In this document: in pieces, positions 58,221 to 64,000 of the stretch
Numbering within the stretch: the first letter of the stretch is position 1
Layout: each line of letters starts with the position of its first letter
Notes under the pieces: generated by a model
What the model saw: only the letters and a program-made list of their open reading frames with translations
Told to the model about the DNA's origin: nothing
Database searches by the model: none
Program-made: the position numbers and the translations under genes
Origin: Puia sp963703355
Lineage (GTDB): Bacteria > Bacteroidota > Bacteroidia > Chitinophagales > Chitinophagaceae
Direction: 5' to 3'
Length of the DNA stretch: 64,000 nt
Assembly: GCA_963703355.1 (NCBI GenBank)
Contig: OY969813.1
Coordinates: forward strand, 1,550,001 to 1,614,000

Positions 58221-59108
58221 TCAGACGAGGTTAGCCTTAATGAATTTTATACTCTGTGAAATACTGTCAAATGGGGAGCCCGGACATTTATCCTGTTCAA
58301 CAAAGAAATATTTCATTCCGGCATCGTCTTTATGCTGAAATATGGTTTTGAAATCGATGATTCCATTTCCAACTTCCGTAAAATGCTGATCTGCATCTTT
58401 CGACATATCCTTAACGTGCCAGAGTGGGAATCTGTCAGGATATTTCTGGAACAACGCCAGTGGATCCTGCCCCGCTTTTTTCATCCAATATAAATCCATT
58501 TCCATTTTCACCAGTTTTTTATCAGTTCTATCCAGCAGGATATTATAGGGGAACACACCGTCCTGCACTTCAAATTCAAAATTGTGGTTATGGTAGCAAA
58601 ACTGTATACCTGATTTACTACAAGCTTCGCCGGCTTTATTAAATATATCCGCCAGTTGTTTATAGTGATCCAGTGTGCCTCTTTCCTGGTCCGACAAATA
58701 AGCGCATACCATATATTTTAAGCCGACTGCAGAAGCATCGTCTACAGCTTTTTGCCAATCGTGTAAAATCGTTCCATTTACGACTGCGCCCTTATTCATT
58801 TCTTCTCCCAATCTGTAGTGACCGCTGATAGCAACCAGGCCGTTATTGGTTAGCACTTTTTTATATGTTTCCGCGTCCATCCCGTAAAACTTTTCTGAGC
58901 CGGTATAGGTTGCGTTTTCGACTGACGTGTAACCAATTTGTGCAACCTGGGCAAGTGTGCCCAAAGGATCCTTTTCCATGGCTTCACGAACGGTATATAA
59001 CTGAAGTCCGATCAACGGTACCGGAGCAAATAAATTAACTGGTCCCTTTACAAATACGGCCGCTGATAAAGCAGATGCAGATTTAATAAACACTCTCCTG
59101 GATGTCAT
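58221..59108 (-). CDS. Sugar phosphate isomerase/epimerase (xylose isomerase-like TIM barrel), Tat-exported
   Basis: The 295-residue protein has a Tat signal (TSRRVFIKSASALSAAVFV) and then an AP endonuclease 2/xylose isomerase-like TIM barrel (LQLYTVREAMEKDPLGTL, YHNHNFEF, DLYWMKKAGQDPLALFQKYPDRFPLWHVKDM). The metal-binding Glu, Asp and His residues are in these strands. Such exported isomerase-like proteins are common in Bacteroidota. They work on inositol, glucoside or related sugars. It precedes the TolB-like gene. Confidence 0.9.
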   Translation of the reverse strand: MTSRRVFIKSASALSAAVFVKGPVNLFAPVPLIGLQLYTVREAMEKDPLGTLAQVAQIGYTSVENATYTGSEKFYGMDAETYKKVLTNNGLVAISGHYRLGEEMNKGAVVNGTILHDWQKAVDDASAVGLKYMVCAYLSDQERGTLDHYKQLADIFNKAGEACSKSGIQFCYHNHNFEFEVQDGVFPYNILLDRTDKKLVKMEMDLYWMKKAGQDPLALFQKYPDRFPLWHVKDMSKDADQHFTEVGNGIIDFKTIFQHKDDAGMKYFFVEQDKCPGSPFDSISQSIKFIKANLV

Positions 59109-59337
59109 AAAATAAGTTTAAACTGAGCAATCGGTTTTCTATTTATAAATGTATGCTCTTTAAAACAAATTCCCTGTTTAAAACTTTAAGTCGGTTTTAC
59201 AATATTTTCCGGACTTCATCCATGCAGTTAATTGAAATGGTTTGGTTTTTAAGAGTACCAGAGCAGATACCTATACCCTGTTCACAAAATTTTCATATTT
59301 TGAAGAACCTGCTCCGAAAAATCTGTAAATTAATGGG

Positions 59338-60486
59338 ATGAAAGCCTGCCTGATGATTGTATGCAGTATGATCCTGTGTTCAGCTGCCGGAATACACAGC
59401 AAAAGCACGGAACTGCTTTCCCGCGCGATCAGTGACCATTCAAGCCTGCCCATTGGTTCTTCCGCACCTCCATTTTCTCTCCCCGGCACAGATGGAAAGA
59501 CCTACTCACTGGGTTCTTTTAGTAACGCTGATATTCTTGTGATCATTTTCACCTGTAATCATTGTCCGACTGCGCAGGCATATGAAGACAGGATTATCCA
59601 ACTTACCAGTGACTATGCTGGCAAAAATGTTTCTGTAGTTGCTATTATGCCCAACGATCCCGGATCAATCAATCTGGATGAACTTGGGTATACGGATATG
59701 GGTGATTCATTCGAAGAAATGAACATAAGGGCCAAAGAAAAAAAATTCAATTTTCCTTATTTGTACGACGGGGCGGACGAAAAAGTTTCGCTGGCCTATG
59801 GTCCTGTTGCAACTCCGCACGTTTTTATTTTTGATAAAAACAGAATCCTACGATATAGCGGTAGAATTGACGATACAGAAAAGCCAACCAAGACGCCCGC
59901 TCGAATGGATGCACGAAATGCGATTGATGAAATGCTGGCAGGGAAAACTGTATCGGTTCCCAGTACCAAAGTCTTCGGATGCAGTATAAAATGGGCTGAA
60001 AAAAGCAATTGGATAGAAGCTGCCAGACTCGAATGGGCGAAAGAACCTGTGACACTGGATACGATCAGCGAATCTGGAATAACGGAGATGGTTCAAAATC
60101 ATTCCGATAAACTGAGGTTAATAAATGTGTGGGCAACCTGGTGTGGACCGTGTGTAACCGAATTCCCCGAATTTGTAACGATGAACCGGATGTACCGCAA
60201 ACGGGATTTTGAATTTATTTCTGTGAGTGCAGATGAAATGACGAAAAAAAACAAGGCACTGCAATTCTTACAGAAACAGGAAGCCTCTTCGAAAAATTAT
60301 ATTTTTTCTGGTGACAACAAATACAAACTCATCGAAGCCGTGGATCCGAAATGGCAGGGAGCCCTCCCCTATACCATACTGGTGGAGCCCGGCGGCAAAA
60401 TCGTATTTTCAAAAGAAGGAATGATTGATCCTGCCGAATTGAAAAAAGCGATTGTGGAAGACCGTTATATTGGGCGGTACTACTAG
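59338..60486 (+). CDS. Tandem thioredoxin-fold (redoxin plus TlpA-like) secreted protein
   Basis: The 382-residue protein has a signal peptide and two thioredoxin-like domains. The first (residues about 40-200) has the unusual active site FTCNHCPTAQ (Cys73, Cys76) and cis-Pro VATPHVFIF at 160. The second (about 245-375) has WATWCGPC (Cys269, Cys272) and cis-Pro in GALPYTILVE. The first domain is AhpC/TSA-like and the second TlpA-like. It probably relays electrons in the periplasm. The stop TAG is followed by family B repeats. Confidence 0.9.
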   Translation: MKACLMIVCSMILCSAAGIHSKSTELLSRAISDHSSLPIGSSAPPFSLPGTDGKTYSLGSFSNADILVIIFTCNHCPTAQAYEDRIIQLTSDYAGKNVSVVAIMPNDPGSINLDELGYTDMGDSFEEMNIRAKEKKFNFPYLYDGADEKVSLAYGPVATPHVFIFDKNRILRYSGRIDDTEKPTKTPARMDARNAIDEMLAGKTVSVPSTKVFGCSIKWAEKSNWIEAARLEWAKEPVTLDTISESGITEMVQNHSDKLRLINVWATWCGPCVTEFPEFVTMNRMYRKRDFEFISVSADEMTKKNKALQFLQKQEASSKNYIFSGDNKYKLIEAVDPKWQGALPYTILVEPGGKIVFSKEGMIDPAELKKAIVEDRYIGRYY

Positions 60487-60596
60487 AGTTATGGGATATG
60501 GGTTATGGGTTATGCAATCCAAACTCATAACCCACAATCCACAATCCACAACCCATAACTCATAACTCATAACTCATAACTCATAACTCATTTCTA
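60484..60596. repeat. Family B inverted heptamer arms between convergent genes
   Basis: The left arm (TAGAGTTATGGGATATGGG...) starts at the TAG of the thioredoxin protein. The right arm (CATAACTCATAACTCATAACTC) ends 4 nt before the TAG of the OmpA gene. The spacer is GCAATCCAAACTCATAACCCACAATCC. In sense orientation both mRNAs begin with GTTATG units. Confidence 0.92.
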
Positions 60597-61406
60597 GGAA
60601 GTCGGTGTTCCCAACAATTTATAAAGCTCATCCAGTTTTGGTGAAAGAATGATATCCGTTCTACGGTTTTGTGTTCTGCCTTCCGGAGTACTATTTGATT
60701 CAACGGGATCATACTGACTTTGTCCTGATGCAATGAGTCTGGTTGGGTCCACCTGATAATTTTTTATGAGCACCCGAACAATGGAAACGGCACGTGCTGT
60801 GCTGAGAGCCCAGTTATCGGGATACATGCTGCTGCGTATGGGAATCGAATCCGTATGTCCCTCTATATCTACATTAATATCCGTATTTACATTCAATACC
60901 GCTGCCAATTTACCCAGTGCCTGAACACCTTTTGGATTCACGGTGGCACTCCCGGAAGGGAATAATAAACTTTCCTGAAGACTCACATAGACCTTTCCAT
61001 TCTTAATAGCCACGGTTAGTTCATTTGAAGTAAATCCAACCAGTGCGTCGGTCATTTTTTTGCGGATATCTTCTATTGCTTTTTTCTGCTGATCCATTAA
61101 TGTCTGCAACTGTACCAGTCTTTCCTGCTGCGCTGCCAGTTGAGAAGTTTTATTTGCAGATTCTGTTGAATATTTCCCTGCCTTAAAAGCCAGGTCACTC
61201 ACCTGAGTATTCAATCCGTTAATCTGTGATTGCATAGTAGCCACTGATGATTGCAGCGTACTTACTTTATTGGCCAGTTGCGCACTGTCGTTTCTCACAG
61301 ATTCCAGGGCCTGTTGCGATGCTTTAAATTTTCCGCTGGAAACACAACTTCCGAGAAACGTGAGGGCGGCTATTACTAAAGGACAATGGATATTTTTTAT
61401 CAACAT
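60594..61406 (-). CDS. OmpA-family peptidoglycan-binding lipoprotein
   Basis: The 270-residue protein starts with a lipoprotein signal (LTFLGSCVSS, Cys21), followed by a coiled coil (ALESVRNDSAQLANKVSTLQ...LAAQQERLVQLQTLMDQQKK) at residues about 30-120. The C-terminal OmpA domain (residues about 145-265) has NVDIEGHTDS with the peptidoglycan-binding Asp, NWALSTARAVSIVRVL, and GRTQNRRTDIIL. It tethers the outer membrane to peptidoglycan. Confidence 0.92.
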   Translation of the reverse strand: MLIKNIHCPLVIAALTFLGSCVSSGKFKASQQALESVRNDSAQLANKVSTLQSSVATMQSQINGLNTQVSDLAFKAGKYSTESANKTSQLAAQQERLVQLQTLMDQQKKAIEDIRKKMTDALVGFTSNELTVAIKNGKVYVSLQESLLFPSGSATVNPKGVQALGKLAAVLNVNTDINVDIEGHTDSIPIRSSMYPDNWALSTARAVSIVRVLIKNYQVDPTRLIASGQSQYDPVESNSTPEGRTQNRRTDIILSPKLDELYKLLGTPTS

Positions 61407-61478
61407 AATGACTTTTTTAAATAATTATATGAAAAATCGCAGAAGTACCTATGCAATAGGGGTGCCATGAACGATGAA

Positions 61479-63107
61479 TTACCAGAAAGCGGTATATAAT
61501 CCGGCGAGAATTCCCATAATAATAACGGAACCGAGGACGAAAGCAGGTGTTACCTGAAAATCCTTTTTATCAATTACAATGGCGTGTGCGTCTTCATCCC
61601 GCTGAGGTCTTGACAAACTGATTCCAATCATAATAAGAACTATCATCCCGAAAGTAATTGACATCCGATCGAGAAACGGGAAATCGGGGAAGTAGCCATG
61701 GGTCCAAACCGGAAGAAATTTCAAGACAGTCGATATTGGAATGGTGAGCAGACTTCCTGTGAGTGCGGCGGCGGCTGTTGTACGTTTCCAAAAAAAACCC
61801 ATCAAAAAAATTGCAAGAACGCCGGGTGATATAAAACCCACGTATTCCTGAATAAACTGATAAGCCTGGTCCAGATTCTTTAAAGCGGGTGAAATAACTG
61901 CAGCGATTCCCATCGAAATGATGACGATCCATTTTCCAATGCCGACCAGTTGTTTCTCTGATGCGTTTCGGTTAAAATATTTTTTATAGATGTCGAGAGA
62001 AAAAATTGTGGAGATACTGTTTGCTTTTCCTGCGAGGGAAGCGACAACGGCAGCTGTCAGCGCAGCGAATGCCACGCCTTTTAAACCAGGCGGCAATAAA
62101 TTCATGAGTGTGGGATACGCATGATCAGGTTTGATAATGCCGTCGGGCATCATTTCTTTTTGAAACATGCCATTTTTGTGTAAGACAAACATGGCTATGC
62201 CCGGAAGTACAACAATGACCGGTACCAGCAATTTTAGAAATGCAGCAAAGAGTAAACCACTTCTGGCAGTTTTGAGGTTGGCACCAAGCGCGCGCTGTAT
62301 GATATATTGATTACATCCCCAGTACGCCAGGTTATTGATCCACATGCCTCCGATAATTACCGAAAGGCCCGGAAGGTCCTGATAGTACGGATTTCCCTTA
62401 TGCAGGATCATATGAAAATGTTCGGGCGCTTCTTTGCGAAGAATCGACAGTCCCTTTAACAGATTATTTCCATAACCAAAATGATTGGAAAGCAGGTTCA
62501 GGGCAAGATACGTTGTAACCAAACCTCCTACCAGTAAAACGACCACCTGAATGACATCCGTGTATCCAATTACTTTCATCCCACCCAGCGTTACTATAAT
62601 TGAAAACAATGCCAGTCCGGTTATACTCCATCCAAATGAAATATCTGAAATGGAATTAATGGCGAGCGCACCCAGATATATTATGGAAGTGAGATTTACA
62701 AAAACATATACAAGCAGCCAGAAAACAGCCATGAGGGTACTTACCTGCTGATTATATCGCCTCGCCAAAAATTGCGGCATCGTTATAATCTTATTCCTAA
62801 GATATATGGGCAGAATAAAAACCGCAACAATAATGAGCGTTGCGGCGGCCATCCATTCATAAGTTGAAATAGCCAGTCCTAAAGCATAACCGGAACCTGA
62901 CATTCCGATAAAATGTTCGGCAGAAATATTGGATGCAATCAATGAAGCTCCAATTGCCCACCAGGTCAGGGATCCTTCGGCCAGAAAAAAATCTTTCGAG
63001 TCAGTGGTTGATAATTTTTTTCTGTGGTATACATAATACCCATAAGCGGATACCACGATAAAATAAATAAAAAATACAAGGTAATCCGCTCGTTGTAATG
63101 TATGCAC
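61479..63107 (-). CDS. Sodium/solute symporter (SSS/SLC5 family)
   Basis: The 542-residue protein has about 14 membrane helices and the SSS pattern (DFFLAEGSLTWWAIGASLIASNISAEHFIGMSGSGYALGL, AALTAAVVASLAGKANSISTIFSLDIYKKY). SGLT-like members import sugars or inositol with Na+. The start codon is GTG at 63107. It lies 36 bp after the inositol oxygenase gene on the minus strand, so inositol is a likely substrate; this is an inference from context. Confidence 0.93.
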   Translation of the reverse strand: MHTLQRADYLVFFIYFIVVSAYGYYVYHRKKLSTTDSKDFFLAEGSLTWWAIGASLIASNISAEHFIGMSGSGYALGLAISTYEWMAAATLIIVAVFILPIYLRNKIITMPQFLARRYNQQVSTLMAVFWLLVYVFVNLTSIIYLGALAINSISDISFGWSITGLALFSIIVTLGGMKVIGYTDVIQVVVLLVGGLVTTYLALNLLSNHFGYGNNLLKGLSILRKEAPEHFHMILHKGNPYYQDLPGLSVIIGGMWINNLAYWGCNQYIIQRALGANLKTARSGLLFAAFLKLLVPVIVVLPGIAMFVLHKNGMFQKEMMPDGIIKPDHAYPTLMNLLPPGLKGVAFAALTAAVVASLAGKANSISTIFSLDIYKKYFNRNASEKQLVGIGKWIVIISMGIAAVISPALKNLDQAYQFIQEYVGFISPGVLAIFLMGFFWKRTTAAAALTGSLLTIPISTVLKFLPVWTHGYFPDFPFLDRMSITFGMIVLIMIGISLSRPQRDEDAHAIVIDKKDFQVTPAFVLGSVIIMGILAGLYTAFW

Positions 63108-63143
63108 GGGGAATGATCCTCCAGTTTCTGTTCCTTTTGCAGT

Positions 63144-64000
63144 TTAAAATTTCAGCGTTGAAGGCAGGTACTTACCTACCAGATCCTCATAGTAGGGTTT
63201 GAGTTTTATCCAATCCGGTGGATTGGGATTTTTGGAATACAGATCGTAGGGATTGAAAAGTTTCACCCACTTCAGCATTTCCCTGTCGTGATCATCGAGC
63301 AGATATTCATAAGCTCCCTCGCGATGCCAGGCATAGAAAGAATGATACCGTAGCATATACAAACCAGATTCAGGTAAGGAATTCTTCAACATTTGATAAA
63401 CATATTCATCATGACCCCAGGACATCGTTACGTTGCGTAATCCGCAGTTAGGTTTATATACTCCGAGTGTTGAATTGAGCACCGGATCATTTGTGTCGGT
63501 ATTGTAGGCAAAGAATTCCGGGTACACGATCTTGTCAGAATGCGCGCATCCCACCGGGAACGTATCACCGACAACGGCCCACTGGGGCTCGCCAAATAAA
63601 CAAAGTACTTTGCCCATGTCATGCATAAGCCCCACTGCTACCATCCAGTCGGGGTGGCCGTCAGCGCGGATGGCTTCCGACGTCTGTAATAAATGTTGAA
63701 ACTGATCCAGATCGGTATCCGGATCCGAATCGTCTACCAGTTGATTCAAAAACTGAAAGGCATCCCAAACCGGCATTTCTTTCTTACTGAACTGCAGAAA
63801 TTCATTTCTTTTTGACTGTACAAATTCATAGGTCTGGTAGGTGTGATTCAGTTTATAGAATTCCCGAACGGTATCGCGTACCGGAGTTTCATAATTCCTG
63901 TATTCTTCTTTAGATTTTGCAGGCATTTCTTTCTCAGGATATCTTTTCAGTACATCGTCTTCCCATTCATCCAGGCTGTTAAGAGGTGCTATTTCGGTTT
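63144..64000 (-). CDS. Inositol oxygenase (MIOX), 5' partial
   Basis: MIOX oxidises myo-inositol to D-glucuronate with a di-iron site. The visible part has the family motifs: HPDWMVAVGLMHDMGKVLCLFGEPQWAVVGDTFPVGC, MSWGHDEYVYQ, LRYHSFYAWHREGAYEYLLD, and the HD-domain His/Asp ligands. An ATG at 63926 exists but the frame stays open to the window edge with plausible residues (APLNSLDEWEDDVLKRYPEKE), as in other bacterial MIOX N-termini, so the gene likely begins outside the window. The downstream SSS symporter would import the inositol. Confidence 0.93.
   Translation of the reverse strand, partial: TEIAPLNSLDEWEDDVLKRYPEKEMPAKSKEEYRNYETPVRDTVREFYKLNHTYQTYEFVQSKRNEFLQFSKKEMPVWDAFQFLNQLVDDSDPDTDLDQFQHLLQTSEAIRADGHPDWMVAVGLMHDMGKVLCLFGEPQWAVVGDTFPVGCAHSDKIVYPEFFAYNTDTNDPVLNSTLGVYKPNCGLRNVTMSWGHDEYVYQMLKNSLPESGLYMLRYHSFYAWHREGAYEYLLDDHDREMLKWVKLFNPYDLYSKNPNPPDWIKLKPYYEDLVGKYLPSTLKF

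Overview
The window reads as a chromosomal segment of a Bacteroidota bacterium, most likely a member of Chitinophagales. The evidence is a SusC/SusD pair, promoters of the Bacteroidota type (TTTG, about 20 nt, then TAnnTTTG), a long ~400-residue IspH, a fused E1 alpha/beta 2-oxoacid dehydrogenase, DUF1573 proteins, LytTR and Y_Y_Y/HisKA_3 regulators, and glycine-rich RRM proteins. Taxonomy is inferred; no search was run.

Layout. 1-2.5 kb: 3' part of an HtrA/DegP protease facing a GH13 amylase. 2.6-3.9 kb: a complete IS3-family element. 4-10 kb: ispH; the efp-accB-accC operon on the minus strand; a secreted thioredoxin-fold protein; mdh. 10.3-16 kb: two tandem secreted paralogues built on Asn-Pro octapeptides, a GT9 heptosyltransferase-like enzyme, MFS and DedA membrane proteins, and a DAACS symporter. 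16-24.6 kb: APC amino-acid permease, YebC, fused E1 dehydrogenase, two DUF1573 proteins, PLP aminotransferase. 24.9-30 kb: susD/susC. 30-40.9 kb: small hypothetical protein, methyltransferase, tRNA-Met(CAU), threonine-dehydrogenase-like epimerase, DsbD-N protein, NDH-2, SatP-type transporter, FtsX-like permease, ABC-F ATPase. 41-52 kb: GH8 glucanase overlapping an SGNH hydrolase, CDGSH protein, LamG lipoprotein, methyltransferase, CWC/DUF5522 protein coupled to an ABC exporter, acid phosphatase-like protein, RRM protein, and a propeller histidine kinase divergent from its NarL-type regulator. 52.9-64 kb: LytTR protein, Dps, small hypotheticals, pterin dehydratase, PRC-barrel protein, a beta-barrel protein, TolB-like propeller plus sugar isomerase, tandem thioredoxin protein, OmpA lipoprotein, SSS symporter, and a partial inositol oxygenase.

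The most unusual thing is in the intergenic DNA. At least six families of short-period tandem repeats recur between genes. Their periods are 7 or 8 nt, never a multiple of three. I call them A (TGAACGC / TAAGGCG), B (GGTTATG), C (GTATGGGA), D (GTGTGGTA), E (TGAATGATTAATGA) and F (TTTGGAAA). On the + strand each locus has the order purine-rich arm, spacer, complementary pyrimidine-rich arm. At about 18 genes the repeats begin at the stop codon or within a few nucleotides of it, and several use the stop codon as part of the first unit (GCT TAA CGC, GCT TAA GGC). Loci with arrays mostly lack an ordinary intrinsic terminator, and most genes with a clear hairpin-plus-T terminator lack arrays. One locus is 47 perfect tandem copies of TTACGCC. 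Two B loci share the same asymmetric core in opposite orientations, which argues for a dispersed element rather than chance slippage, and the IS3 element sits inside a B array. My working idea is a stop-codon-anchored 3'-end element system that forms long RNA hairpins and, for B and C, G-rich tracts compatible with quadruplexes. This is inference from sequence alone.
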